Below are positions 42,059 to 51,053 of a stretch of DNA of 64,000 nt, piece by piece. This DNA comes from JAISDD01 sp031553935 (lineage in GTDB: Bacteria > Bacillota > Syntrophomonadia > Syntrophomonadales > Syntrophomonadaceae), in the NCBI GenBank assembly GCA_031553935.1, contig JAVBKS010000011.1, positions 49,829 to 113,828 on the forward strand, read 5' to 3'. The notes under the pieces are model-generated. The model searched no databases. It saw only the letters and a program-made list of their open reading frames with translations, and was not told the DNA's origin. Position 1 is the stretch's first letter; each line of letters starts with the position of its first letter. Both the position numbers and the translations under genes were made by a program.

Positions 42059-42547
42059 TCATTTTCCTCGAAGCCAGTTAAACCAAGGTTTGTTTTTGTT
42101 CTGTTCCATTTTCCACAATTCAAGAAATTCATCAATTTTTTGTTCGCGCTCCAAATTGCGTTGATCTAATTTCTTCTCTAAACGTTCGAGTCTTTCTTCC
42201 ATTTTGTTATTTTGAAGCATCAGAGTTTCATTTTGCTTTACTATTTCTCTGGCAGTATTAAACAATTCTACCGCTTCTATTGTGCCTGCACTTTTCACCG
42301 GTAGAGAGGCCTCTTGCTTTTCTTCGGTATTTTCCAAGGCCATTTTTATAGCGGTTGTGTTCAAACCTCGACTTTTTAACGCCAGCACAAGCCTAAGGGT
42401 TTCTAAATCAGCCTCAGTATAGAGTCGGTCACTGCGTTCATTTCTCTTTATATTTAGCTTGAGGGCGTTCTCCAAATATCGCAGAGTGTGTTGTTCTATT
42501 TCTAATAACTCTGCTACTTCACTAATTTTATAATATCTTACTGTCAA
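42059..42547 (-). CDS. MerR-type regulator with C-terminal coiled coil
   Basis: A 162-residue protein. Residues 1-75 are a MerR winged helix ('YYKISEVAELLEIEQHTLRYLENAL', 'DRLYTEADLETLRLVLALKSRG'). A linker leads to a long charged coiled coil (about 95-150, 'MEERLERLEKKLDQRNLEREQK') and a Trp-rich end. This resembles the MerR-like proteins with coiled-coil tails seen in Firmicutes, some of which act in chromosome organisation and not as metal sensors; no metal-binding cysteines are present. It is convergent with, and three bases from, the Hsp70/actin-type gene, which makes it a candidate regulator or partner of that operon. Confidence 0.75.
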   Translation of the reverse strand: MTVRYYKISEVAELLEIEQHTLRYLENALKLNIKRNERSDRLYTEADLETLRLVLALKSRGLNTTAIKMALENTEEKQEASLPVKSAGTIEAVELFNTAREIVKQNETLMLQNNKMEERLERLEKKLDQRNLEREQKIDEFLELWKMEQNKNKPWFNWLRGK

Positions 42548-42763
42548 GTTATCACCTTTTTTCTTCTTACTTCATAGATTATTATCAGGTGCAGCAATAA
42601 AGAAGAACCAAGAAATATTAGGAATTTTAACTTAAGAACTTATTTTAGTTGCAGCATGATTTTTGCAAACACCTTAATTATTTCGGGAATACTCTTAACT
42701 TAATTAGTAACTTTATTGTGAACCTTTTAATCCCTTCCAATTTATTTGCATACATTTCGTTTA

Positions 42764-42791
42764 GCCATTCCACACGGAATGGCTTTTTTTT
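42764..42791 (+). terminator. Strong rho-independent terminator (plus strand)
   Basis: GCCATTCC-ACAC-GGAATGGC followed by eight T. The nearest upstream plus-strand gene ends 700 bases earlier at 42055, so transcription of that operon may run antisense through the merR gene to this point. No gene is seen in 42548-42763. Confidence 0.8.
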
Positions 42792-42880
42792 ACATGTTAA
42801 GCTGAGTACTCATTTAATTGTATTGTATTACCAGGCTCTTAAGAATATTACCAGATGATTTTGAGAATCACGCAAGTAAA

Positions 42881-42910
42881 AACTGCGCCCTCGATCTAGA
42901 AAGCGCAGTT
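42881..42910 (-). terminator. Terminator of the metallo-hydrolase gene
   Basis: On the minus strand AACTGCGC (from 42910) and GCGCAGTT (to 42881) form an 8-bp stem followed by TTTTTAC, 31 bases after the stop of the gene at 42942. Confidence 0.65.
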
Positions 42911-42941
42911 CTAATCAGATTTTATTCAGTTTCCCGTCAGA

Positions 42942-43919
42942 TTAGGCTATATTGTATAATAAAGCTCCATCTTCTGGGCGTACTTCCTTACTTACCTTTC
43001 CTTGGTACTCCAAGTGTTCCATATGGGCAAAGACTTCGCTTACTGCAAACCATTTCTGCAAGGGCGGAAAGTCCAAGAATTGTCCGCCGCTAAAATCCCA
43101 AGGGATGCTGGCGGCTATGTCGTACATTATCTGCTGACCTTTTTGTAGGACCTTAAGAATTTCATTTAAGCGCTTTTCGTGATGGGCGATTATCTGGTCA
43201 ATTCTGGCATTGGGATTATTAATAATTTGCCGGTGTGCCGGAAATACAGTCTTAAGAGGCAAATCCTTAATTTTTTTGAGATTATTAATGAACGCCCCCA
43301 GGTAGTCCTTCTGTAAATCCCAGAAACCAATATTTGGTGTAATCTTATCCAAAATATGATCTCCACTAAACAATATGGCATGATTAGGCTCCCATAACCC
43401 CAGCTGTCCCGGACTATGCCCATGGAGATCAAGCACTTCGAATTGATAATCGGCAATGTTAATTATCAACCCCGGCTCGATTAGAGTAAAATCAATCTTT
43501 TTATCAATTTTATGCTTATATCCGGGATGCTGCTCAACGGTCAGCCGTTTTTCTACGGGGACCCCCATAAGGTTTTGCTTGCTTAACATAATATTTAGCC
43601 AATTAAGCGGGGCAGATAAGTCTAAAAATGTTCCATCAGTAGTACTGATATATACATGGTTGGTATCGTTTTTGAGGCTGCTAGAAAGCCCGGAATGATC
43701 CGCATGCAAATGAGTGACAAACACATCAGTTGTGGTCATATCAATTCCCAACTCTTCTAGTCCCCCAAAAAGGACTGCTTTAGATTCCGGCGTATTAAAG
43801 CCAGTATCAATTATTAAGCTGCGATTTTTGTCTTTAACAACATAACAATTGACTGCCTTTAAAGGGTTGTTGGGCAGAGGAACAGGAATTTGCCATATTT
43901 TTTCGTATACTTGTTCCAT
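42942..43919 (-). CDS. MBL-fold metallo-hydrolase (LACTB2/glyoxalase-II-like)
   Basis: A 325-residue metallo-beta-lactamase-fold hydrolase. Zinc ligands are in 'VTHLHADHSGLSSSL' (residues about 68-82), 'DLHGHSPGQLGLW' and 'LFSGDHILDK', with the last His in 'TVFPAHRQIINNP'. The C-terminal 90 residues form a helical/winged-helix extension typical of the LACTB2-like subgroup. Substrates in this group include thioesters and phosphodiesters; the sequence does not decide. It is a single-gene unit with its own terminator. Confidence 0.85.
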   Translation of the reverse strand: MEQVYEKIWQIPVPLPNNPLKAVNCYVVKDKNRSLIIDTGFNTPESKAVLFGGLEELGIDMTTTDVFVTHLHADHSGLSSSLKNDTNHVYISTTDGTFLDLSAPLNWLNIMLSKQNLMGVPVEKRLTVEQHPGYKHKIDKKIDFTLIEPGLIINIADYQFEVLDLHGHSPGQLGLWEPNHAILFSGDHILDKITPNIGFWDLQKDYLGAFINNLKKIKDLPLKTVFPAHRQIINNPNARIDQIIAHHEKRLNEILKVLQKGQQIMYDIAASIPWDFSGGQFLDFPPLQKWFAVSEVFAHMEHLEYQGKVSKEVRPEDGALLYNIA

Positions 43920-44000
43920 AATTTTTCTCCTAAACAGTAATTAATATGTTTATATTTTTAACTTAACTCACGTAATATTATATAGTTTTATGCACCAGGT

Positions 44001-44936
44001 TTACTTGTTTAATTGTGCTTTCAAGGCCTGCAGCTCTTGCCTTAGCATCATGTTCTCTTCTTCTAGTTGCGAAAGCCTGTCTTTGGGTTGGGAAACACCT
44101 TTGTTAACACTTGCCCCACTCTGTTTATAATAGTCATTAATAATGCTATTACCATATCCAACTCCAGGAACCGCCCACCGTCCGTCGAGATCACTCCAAT
44201 AAACTGCTATGCCTTTGGTTACTAGCGTATAGCGAGGATCAACGATACTCTTACCAGCCGGCAATGGTTTAGTGCTGGCATATGCATATAAATGCTGGAT
44301 TTGGGCTTCGACGCCATCAGCCGGAGTTGCAAAATAGGCCCCATGATCACCGACGATGTAATATACTCTTGAGGGGTCGGCACTATGTAAATCCTCATCA
44401 CCGGTCGCAGCGCTTCCCGTTGCTCCAAGCCCACAATAATTATTCTGTTCTGGTTTTACAAGGTTTCCAAATTTCCACCACCCAGTCTCTTTGGCCGCCT
44501 GGCAAAAGGCTAAATCTCCCCTTATTCCATATTCTTGTCCAATGGATAAATACAAATCAACTAGATCTGGAGCATTTGGATTGTTGCGTTTAAGTAAGCT
44601 CCGCAATTGCTCGCTTGTTGCTACCGATTCTCCCATAATAGTGGTCTTGCTATCATCAACCGTATTTTGCGTAATTTGACTTGATTTGTTATTAATTATT
44701 ACGCTTCGACTGTTTGCATCCCATTCCACACTCATACCCAAATTTTCACTTATAACTCTTATCGGCACCATAGTTCGATTATTCTTGATTTCCGGCGCCA
44801 CATCACTATAAATTTCTTGGCCATTTATAAATATTTTGATATTGTTACTCACAGCTGAGGCACTGCCTATCATCAACACCGACATTAATAGCGCAATAAA
44901 TACATAAATAGCTACTTGCTTCTGTTTAAATAACAC
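44001..44936 (-). CDS. Secreted glucosaminidase-like protein with copper-amine-oxidase-N stalk domain
   Basis: A 311-residue exported protein: signal peptide (1-28, ending SASAV), a copper amine oxidase N-terminal-like domain (about 30-80, 'VAPEIKNNRTMVPIRVISENLGMSVEWD') used by Firmicutes as a surface stalk, and an endo-beta-N-acetylglucosaminidase domain (about 105-270) with the catalytic-type glutamate in 'AFCQAAKETGWWKFGN' and 'NYCGLGATG'. A C-terminal coiled coil ('RLSQLEEENMMLRQELQALKAQL') follows. It probably trims peptidoglycan outside the membrane. The stalk is not a copper enzyme. It is divergent from the hybrid histidine kinase gene. Confidence 0.82.
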   Translation of the reverse strand: MLFKQKQVAIYVFIALLMSVLMIGSASAVSNNIKIFINGQEIYSDVAPEIKNNRTMVPIRVISENLGMSVEWDANSRSVIINNKSSQITQNTVDDSKTTIMGESVATSEQLRSLLKRNNPNAPDLVDLYLSIGQEYGIRGDLAFCQAAKETGWWKFGNLVKPEQNNYCGLGATGSAATGDEDLHSADPSRVYYIVGDHGAYFATPADGVEAQIQHLYAYASTKPLPAGKSIVDPRYTLVTKGIAVYWSDLDGRWAVPGVGYGNSIINDYYKQSGASVNKGVSQPKDRLSQLEEENMMLRQELQALKAQLNK

Positions 44937-45146
44937 GAAATTCCCTCCATAAAATTATTTGATTGAAAGTATAAATTCCGCACAAGCAAACAAAATCCTT
45001 TATCTTTGCGCATCGATTATTGCACTCCCTACATTTATTAACATGTAAGACAATTATTCGCTTTCCTTCGACAAGCTTTTTATTACATTTTGAACCTCGT
45101 TATACAATTTTCGCTAAACAAATGCGCTATTTTATTAATAGGAGTA

Positions 45147-45170
45147 TTAATTGCAATAATACGCAATTAA
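45147..45170. promoter_or_regulatory. Inverted repeat upstream of the hybrid kinase
   Basis: TTAATTGC-N8-GCAATTAA at 45147-45170 lies 50 bases before the kinase start and is a possible operator. The rest of 44937-45220 is AT-rich with no further clear signal. Confidence 0.3.
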
Positions 45171-45220
45171 TTATTTACATTTGGGAATTATTGGTGAATT
45201 TTTGTGGAAGGAGTGTACAT

Positions 45221-47257
45221 ATGCTAATCATGGATCTGCTTTTCAAACTGATCCTATTTTCTATATTAGTTTTCTTTCTGGTGCAGTCACCTGACCTGGA
45301 GAAAAAGCGCTTGCTTGCGAGGAGAAATGGGTTCAGTCCATATACGCACGTATTAACTAATAGAACTAGTTATATTCGTTCGCATAATCCCCTATTAAAA
45401 CTTAAAAATACAATCGGGATGAAGTCAAAAATGAACCGGATTATTATCGAGACTATGAGAAATATCCCAGAGTTAATTGCAGTATTAGATAGCGACAAGA
45501 ATGCATTTTACATAGAAGAACAAATTGCTATGAACCTAGCGATTGACACCAGAAAGCAAATTTTCCTAAATGACATATTGGCTAAATTTGGTTTTGTTGA
45601 GAAGAAAATAATCGAGATAAATAATACTCTTATGAAAAAAAATGATTACAGTGAGGATTTTTCTTTTCAATTGAACGGTGTAAATCAGTACAGTTCTATT
45701 AGAATTATTATCGGCAGAGCTCCAAATTCCGATCCCTATTATATGGTTTTCCTTCGTGATAATGGCTTGTTGAAGGACTACAAAGATCAAGCTGAATTAG
45801 CAAATATAACGAAATCCCAATTCCTTGCCAATATTAATCATGAATTGAGAACACCCATTATTGGTATCCTGGGAGCATTGTCGGTTGCCGAAAGCCAAAT
45901 CACTAATATGAATGACACTCTGTATGATAATTATTGTATTATCCGCGAAAGCAGCGAGCATTTATTGACGCGTGTAAACGAAATCCTTTATGTCTCTGAT
46001 ATTAATTTTGGTGCAAATCATGTTTGCTCTGAGCTCTGCAATTTGAATGATCTATTAGAGAGCTGTATTTCCTTATTTGATAATCTGCTTACTAGTAAAG
46101 GCCTAAAACTTACTTATGAAATAGATACATCAATGCCCGCGGTCGTAGAGTTAGATCAATTGAAGCTAAGGCAAATAATTATTAGCCTGCTGCAAAATGC
46201 TATCAAATTTACTAATGCTGGTACGATAAATATCTGTGCCTGGGTGGAAACTGGCTCTAATGCTTCGAGTTTGCTCCGAATTGATATTAGTGACACCGGA
46301 ATCGGAATTAATGATGATAACCAAGCAAATATTTTTGAACCTTTCATACAAGGCGACAATTCCTCTACTCGTATGTATGGCGGAACTGGTTCGGGATTAT
46401 TTATTTGCAAAAAACTCTTGCAGAACATGGGCGGAAAAATATCATTCGAGAGTAAGGTAAACTGCGGCTCAACTTTTTCTATCAGTCTGCCGGTTAAACA
46501 AGCAAGTGATGACCCTATTCGATTTGATAAAATCGCTACTAATGATTTTTTGGGAAAAAGTTGCCCGGTATTAGAACTAAATCCGAACAATTTACTTCTG
46601 GTTGAAGATAACCATTTGAGTCAGCAAATAATAAGCCAAATGCTGTCGGACTCCGGTTATAATGTTTATGTTGCCAATAATGGGCTTGAATGTTTGCGCA
46701 TTCTTATTAAGCATCCCTTTGATTTGATTCTAATGGATATGCAAATGCCGCAAATGGATGGCTATGAGGCTACGAAATTTATTCGCGAAAACAGCGAATT
46801 GCAAAGCATCCCTATTATTGCAATGACCGCCAACGTTACTAAAGAGGATAAAGCAAAATGCTTCGCAGTTGGTTGTACTTCATATATTGCCAAGCCCTTT
46901 AGCAAAAACGAATTGTTAAATGAGATTGACTCAACTCTAAATCCTTCCGGTGAAATGTTTGCAGTCAAATCTAATAGCGAATTTGTTTTTTCCAAAGAAC
47001 TAATTGTTGAATTTTACAACTATATGGATGAAAATATTAAAGCTTTATTTAAGGCCTGTAATGATAAAGACATACCTGTAATCAAAAGCATTAGCCATGA
47101 TATTAAAGGGACTGCCGGACTTTATGGCTATAAGTCATTGTCAGACCAAGCCGCTTTGATTGAAGTTGCTGCCAGCGAAAACAATTATTCGAAGCTAGCT
47201 AATCTTGTCAATAAGTTATGTAGCTTTTATAAGCAATTTCATGTAATGGTTTCTTAG
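45221..47257 (+). CDS. Membrane-bound hybrid histidine kinase (HisKA-HATPase-REC-Hpt)
   Basis: A 678-residue sensor. One N-terminal membrane helix (residues 4-22), a PAS-like region (about 85-190), HisKA with the phosphorylated His207 in 'FLANINHELRTPIIG', HATPase with 'LLQNAIKFTNAG', 'DISDTGIGI' and 'GGTGSGLFICKKL', a receiver domain with Asp506 in 'LILMDMQMPQMDGYEA' and Lys in 'YIAKPFSKNE', and a C-terminal Hpt domain with His626 in 'SISHDIKGTAGLYG'. All four phosphorelay stations are in one chain. The final response regulator is not nearby. The ATG at 45221 behind GGAAGGAGTG is used; longer in-frame starts lack such a site. Confidence 0.9.
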   Translation: MLIMDLLFKLILFSILVFFLVQSPDLEKKRLLARRNGFSPYTHVLTNRTSYIRSHNPLLKLKNTIGMKSKMNRIIIETMRNIPELIAVLDSDKNAFYIEEQIAMNLAIDTRKQIFLNDILAKFGFVEKKIIEINNTLMKKNDYSEDFSFQLNGVNQYSSIRIIIGRAPNSDPYYMVFLRDNGLLKDYKDQAELANITKSQFLANINHELRTPIIGILGALSVAESQITNMNDTLYDNYCIIRESSEHLLTRVNEILYVSDINFGANHVCSELCNLNDLLESCISLFDNLLTSKGLKLTYEIDTSMPAVVELDQLKLRQIIISLLQNAIKFTNAGTINICAWVETGSNASSLLRIDISDTGIGINDDNQANIFEPFIQGDNSSTRMYGGTGSGLFICKKLLQNMGGKISFESKVNCGSTFSISLPVKQASDDPIRFDKIATNDFLGKSCPVLELNPNNLLLVEDNHLSQQIISQMLSDSGYNVYVANNGLECLRILIKHPFDLILMDMQMPQMDGYEATKFIRENSELQSIPIIAMTANVTKEDKAKCFAVGCTSYIAKPFSKNELLNEIDSTLNPSGEMFAVKSNSEFVFSKELIVEFYNYMDENIKALFKACNDKDIPVIKSISHDIKGTAGLYGYKSLSDQAALIEVAASENNYSKLANLVNKLCSFYKQFHVMVS

Positions 47258-47331
47258 TAAAACTATAAATCCAGCAGTGGGAATACGATTCTATTAAGTT
47301 GCCTTTTTGAAGACCGGTTCGTATAAAAAAT

Positions 47332-47376
47332 GCAAAATAATCAATATAAATGCAAGCATTCGCATGGATTATTTGC
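47332..47376 (+). terminator. Imperfect hairpin after kinase gene
   Basis: GCAAAATAATC (47332-47342) and GATTATTTGC (47367-47376) pair with one bulge, 75 bases after the kinase stop. The T-run is weak. Confidence 0.4.
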
Positions 47377-47460
47377 TATTGAAACTTTATTGTGTTATTT
47401 ATTAAGATACTAGATTATTAAGGATTCAATATACAATAGTTACGCCATAGGAGGAATCAG

Positions 47461-48312
47461 ATGACCTGTCACATTATTAGCGATAGCACTGCAAATTTTC
47501 GCGCTGATTTAGGAGATATTTATCCTAATTTGCATATAGTTCCTTTAAACATACATATTGGCAATGAGGTTTTTAAAGACGGGATTGATATTAAGCCCAG
47601 TGAAATTTACCAGCGCATGCTAACCGAAGATATTTTTCCGCAGACCTCGCAGCCTTCTGCAGGTGATTTCTTGATCCCCTTTAAGGATGTTAGTCCCGGT
47701 GATGATGCCCTTATCATAGTTATTTCGTCTAAGTTATCCGGTACAATTCAGTCTGCGCAAATGGCGGCAGAAATGCTTTCGAGCAAGGATATCAATGTAG
47801 TAGTGTTTGATTCCTTGTCAACCACTTCGGGAGCCGGTTATATGGTGGAGCAGGCATGTAAATTAAGTAGTGCCGGTTATAGCATTGATGCAATTGTTAA
47901 AGTGCTGGAAAATATTCGCGACAATAGTTACATTTATTTCATTCCCAAAAACCTTGAGTACCTGTTCCGGGGGGGCCGTATCGGCAAAGTAAGTAAGTAT
48001 TTTGGCAATGCCCTACAAATTAAGCCGATTTTAGCTTTGCGAGAGGGGTTGATTGAACCCCAAGAGAAAGTTAGAACCTTAGCCCGCGCACATAATCAGC
48101 TATTTACTATGTTTGAGCAAAATATGGAACAGATAAGATTTTTGTCTCTAATTCATGCTGGTAATTTAGAAGATGCACAGCGCTTAGCAGAACGCATCAA
48201 ACTTTCTTATCAATTAGAAATTCCCATTTATGAATTAACTCCGGTTATCGGAAGCCATGTTGGCCCAGGAACGATTGGATTAATTTTTAACACTGCTGAT
48301 ATCAATGCCTAG
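47461..48312 (+). CDS. DegV-family fatty-acid-binding protein
   Basis: A 283-residue DegV protein with the family landmarks: 'HIISDSTANFRADLGD' at the N-terminus, 'TSQPSAGDFLIPF' around residue 65, 'IVISSKLSGTIQSAQMAAEML' around 97 and 'YIYFIPKNLEYLFRGGRIGK'. DegV/FakB proteins bind fatty acids and present them to the FakA kinase for phospholipid synthesis. fakA is not in the window. AGGAGGAATCAG precedes the ATG, and a strong hairpin follows the stop, so it is a one-gene unit. Confidence 0.9.
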   Translation: MTCHIISDSTANFRADLGDIYPNLHIVPLNIHIGNEVFKDGIDIKPSEIYQRMLTEDIFPQTSQPSAGDFLIPFKDVSPGDDALIIVISSKLSGTIQSAQMAAEMLSSKDINVVVFDSLSTTSGAGYMVEQACKLSSAGYSIDAIVKVLENIRDNSYIYFIPKNLEYLFRGGRIGKVSKYFGNALQIKPILALREGLIEPQEKVRTLARAHNQLFTMFEQNMEQIRFLSLIHAGNLEDAQRLAERIKLSYQLEIPIYELTPVIGSHVGPGTIGLIFNTADINA

Positions 48313-48330
48313 TTTTATGTCCTAATTAAA

Positions 48331-48370
48331 CGCCCGCAAATTCAGTGTAGCGCTTATTTGCGGGCGTTTT
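48331..48370. terminator. Strong terminator between degV-type gene and metF
   Basis: CGCCCGCAAAT (48331-48341) and ATTTGCGGGCG (48356-48366) form a perfect 11-bp stem followed by TTTT on the plus strand and TTTAATTA on the minus strand, so it can serve both convergent genes. Confidence 0.85.
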
Positions 48371-48372
48371 AA

Positions 48373-49233
48373 CTATGCTAAGCCAATACTTTTAACTAGA
48401 TATGTGATTTGTTGCGATTTGTTCATGGTGTATAAGTGGATACCATCAACACCGCTTTCTACAAGATCTCGCAGCTGTTGTACTGCGTATTCCAAACCTG
48501 CTTTCTCCATATCAGCTTCATTGTTTTCATATTTATCCACGATCTTTAAAAGACTCGCCGGCATAGAACCACCATTTAAGTAAATCATTTTTTTGATCTG
48601 TCTGGCATTTAATACTGGCATTATGCCTGGAATAATCGGACAATTAATATTAACGGCTCTAGCCTTATCCAAAAAATCAAAGAAGATGCGATTATCAAAG
48701 AATAATTGAGTGATCAAAAAATCTGCGCCACTATCAACTTTGTTCTTAAGATGATAGAGGTCCTCCTTTAAGCGGCTGCATTCCGGATGTCCCTCAGGGT
48801 GAGCGGCAGCCGCAATACCAAAGTCATTATTCGCTTTTATCCGTTCAATTAACTGATTAGCATATCTAAACTTTTGTTTACTAATGTCAAAGTTCTCTTC
48901 TTCGGGAAGATCTCCACGAAGCGCCATGATATTATGTACATCTTCTTTTTGCAATGCTCTTAAAATATCATCTACTTCAGCTTCAGTGTGGCCAACACAA
49001 GTCAAATGAGCTTGGGCTTCGATGCCATATTGCTTCTTGATGCGAGCGGCTATTTCAACTGTTCTCGATCTATTCGATCCGCCCGGATAAGTAACACTAA
49101 TATAGCTGGCATTCAATTGCTGCAACTCGTCAAGTGTTGTAAAGATAGTCTCTATGGGAAAAATCATATTGGGTGGAAATATCTCTAATGATAATACCGG
49201 TTTCTTTTTTTTGTATAATTCAATAATTTTCAT
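48373..49233 (-). CDS. metF: Methylenetetrahydrofolate reductase
   Basis: A 286-residue TIM-barrel flavoprotein. Visible motifs: 'PVLSLEIFPPN' at the start, 'YISVTYPGGSNRSRTVEI', 'AHLTCVGHTEAEVDDILRAL', 'NIMALRGDLPEEE', 'AAAHPEGHPECSRLKEDLYHLKNKVDSGADFLITQLFFDN' with shorter blocks than that in each conserved strand, and 'IPGIMPVLNARQIKK'. It reduces methylene-THF to methyl-THF for methionine synthesis and, in acetogens or syntrophs, for the methyl branch of the Wood-Ljungdahl pathway. No metV is adjacent. It is the last gene of the minus-strand run, 25 bases after icd. Confidence 0.93.
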   Translation of the reverse strand: MKIIELYKKKKPVLSLEIFPPNMIFPIETIFTTLDELQQLNASYISVTYPGGSNRSRTVEIAARIKKQYGIEAQAHLTCVGHTEAEVDDILRALQKEDVHNIMALRGDLPEEENFDISKQKFRYANQLIERIKANNDFGIAAAAHPEGHPECSRLKEDLYHLKNKVDSGADFLITQLFFDNRIFFDFLDKARAVNINCPIIPGIMPVLNARQIKKMIYLNGGSMPASLLKIVDKYENNEADMEKAGLEYAVQQLRDLVESGVDGIHLYTMNKSQQITYLVKSIGLA

Positions 49234-49258
49234 TGACTTAGCTCCGTTCCAATTGCTA

Positions 49259-50524
49259 TTAAAGATTCTTAATCAATGCATCGGCAAAACCTGAACAACT
49301 AACCTCAACTGACTCTGACATTAATCTAGCAAAATCATATGTCACGGTCTTGTTAGCAATCGTCTTTTCAATGCTATTAATTATCAAATCGGCAGCTTCA
49401 GTCCAGCCTAAATAACGGAGCATCATCTCTCCAGATAAAATAACCGAAGAAGGGTTAACCTTATCCAGGCCAGCATATTTAGGTGCTGTCCCATGGGTTG
49501 CTTCGAAAACCGCGTGCCCACTAAGGTAATTAATATTTGCCCCCGGCGCTATTCCAATACCGCCTACTTGTGCCGCCAAGGCATCCGAAATATAGTCTCC
49601 ATTTAGATTCATGGTGGCAATCACGTCGAATTCTTTCGGCCGAGTTATGATTTGCTGCAAGAATATATCAGCAATTGCATCCTTGATAATTATCTTTCCA
49701 TTGCTTTCCGCTTGCTTTAGGACACTCTCTGCTTCTTCTTGGCCTTTTTCCTTACTTATTGCCTCATATTGATCCCATGTGAAAACCTGATCTTTGAATT
49801 CTTGGTGTGCAACTTCATAACCCCAGTTCTTGAAAGCTCCTTCTGTATATTTCATGATGTTGCCTTTATGAACTATGGTCACACTGCGGCGATTATTCTT
49901 GATGGCATAATCAATCGCAGCCCTAACTAAACGCTTGCTTCCCAGTTCAGAAATCACTTTAACACCTAATCCCGACTGACTGGGAGCTAAAATGTTACTA
50001 ACTTTCATGTCATTTACAAGAAATTCCATGAGTTTTTGGACTTCTTTAGTGCCCTGAGCATATTCAATGCCCGCATAAATATCTTCAGTATTTTCTCTAA
50101 AGACAATCATATCAGTATCTTCCGGCCGCTTTAAAGGTGAAGGAACCCCTTCGAAATAGCGAACTGGACGCAAGCATACATAGAGGTCCAGCTTCTGGCG
50201 CAGAGCCACATTCAATGAACGCATCCCCCCTCCGACCGGTGTAGTCAGAGGCCCTTTAATTGCAACTAAGTATTCTTGAATCGCATCTAGGGTTGCTTGA
50301 GGCAACCAATCTCCGGTCAAGGCAAAAGCCTTTTCGCCAGCAAAAATTTCTTGCCAAACTATTTTCCGCTGCCCGTTATACGCCTTATCGACGGCAGCAT
50401 CTAGAACTCTTACGGCAGCATTCCAAATGTCCGGTCCGGTTCCATCCCCAATAATAAATGGGATTACAGGATTATGAGGTACTTGCAGTACCCCATTTGT
50501 AAAAGTTATCTTATTATGAGACAT
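49259..50524 (-). CDS. icd: NADP-type isocitrate dehydrogenase
   Basis: A 421-residue enzyme closely following bacterial Icd: 'IPFIIGDGTGPDIWNA', 'AIKGPLTTPVGGGMRSLNVA', substrate-binding 'LDLYVCLRPVRYFEG', 'TDMIVFRENTEDIYAGIEY', 'HKGNIMKYTEGAFKNWGYE' and 'ATMNLNGDYISDALAAQVGG', with cofactor motif 'EATHGTAPKYAG'. These match isocitrate and not isopropylmalate or homoisocitrate dehydrogenases. It converts isocitrate to 2-oxoglutarate. The ATG at 50524 behind ATAGGAGC is chosen; a start at 50560 would lie inside the previous gene. Its place after the aconitase-like pair makes a complete citrate-to-2-oxoglutarate module. Confidence 0.93.
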   Translation of the reverse strand: MSHNKITFTNGVLQVPHNPVIPFIIGDGTGPDIWNAAVRVLDAAVDKAYNGQRKIVWQEIFAGEKAFALTGDWLPQATLDAIQEYLVAIKGPLTTPVGGGMRSLNVALRQKLDLYVCLRPVRYFEGVPSPLKRPEDTDMIVFRENTEDIYAGIEYAQGTKEVQKLMEFLVNDMKVSNILAPSQSGLGVKVISELGSKRLVRAAIDYAIKNNRRSVTIVHKGNIMKYTEGAFKNWGYEVAHQEFKDQVFTWDQYEAISKEKGQEEAESVLKQAESNGKIIIKDAIADIFLQQIITRPKEFDVIATMNLNGDYISDALAAQVGGIGIAPGANINYLSGHAVFEATHGTAPKYAGLDKVNPSSVILSGEMMLRYLGWTEAADLIINSIEKTIANKTVTYDFARLMSESVEVSCSGFADALIKNL

Positions 50525-50537
50525 ATTATTGCTCCTA

Positions 50538-51038
50538 TCAATCAAACTTAAACTCTCCATACTTTTTAAAGTGTTCCACTAGCCCGCCGTCAGATAGTAT
50601 TTTTAGCATTACTGCCGGCAAAGGTGTTATAGGTATATCGATGCCTTTGGTTTGGTTGTGCAGTATTCCCTTCGATAAATCAACCGCGAGTTTATCATTC
50701 GGATCTATTAAATCTGTATCACATTCAATTAAAGGTAAACCGGTGTTAATACAGTTGCGATAGAAAATCCGGGCAAATGATTTGGCAATAACTGCGCTTA
50801 TATTGGCATTAATAATTGCTAAGGGCGCCTGTTCCCTTGAGGATCCGCACCCGAAGTTTGAACCTGCAACAATGAAATCGCCGGAATTTACTTTCGAATA
50901 AAAATCTGGATCTAAATCCTCCATAACATGCTTTGCTAATTCCTTCATATCGAGTGTCTTAAATTTATGACGTCCTGAAATGATGTAATCGGTATTGACA
51001 TCATCACCAAATTTGTGAACACTTCCTTCTAATAACAT
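50538..51038 (-). CDS. LeuD-type aconitase/hydro-lyase small subunit
   Basis: A 166-residue swivel-domain protein: 'KFGDDVNTDYIISGRHKF', 'FIVAGSNFGCGSSREQAPLAI' and 'SFARIFYRNCINTGLPLIE' are the standard small-subunit blocks. It works with the adjacent large subunit. The family covers isopropylmalate, homoaconitate and citrate isomerases; between a condensing enzyme and isocitrate dehydrogenase, citrate to isocitrate is the best inference. No leuB is nearby. GGAGGTC lies before the ATG. Confidence 0.88.
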   Translation of the reverse strand: MLLEGSVHKFGDDVNTDYIISGRHKFKTLDMKELAKHVMEDLDPDFYSKVNSGDFIVAGSNFGCGSSREQAPLAIINANISAVIAKSFARIFYRNCINTGLPLIECDTDLIDPNDKLAVDLSKGILHNQTKGIDIPITPLPAVMLKILSDGGLVEHFKKYGEFKFD

Positions 51039-51053
51039 AAAAGACCTCCAATT

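Noticed and set aside
42649..42858. Small plus-strand open frame between merR and the metallo-hydrolase gene
   Set aside because: It crosses the strong terminator at 42764-42791, has no ribosome binding site and encodes no recognisable domain.
44001..44936. Copper amine oxidase enzyme
   Set aside because: Only the N-terminal stalk-type domain is present, fused to a glucosaminidase-like domain; there is no oxidase catalytic domain.
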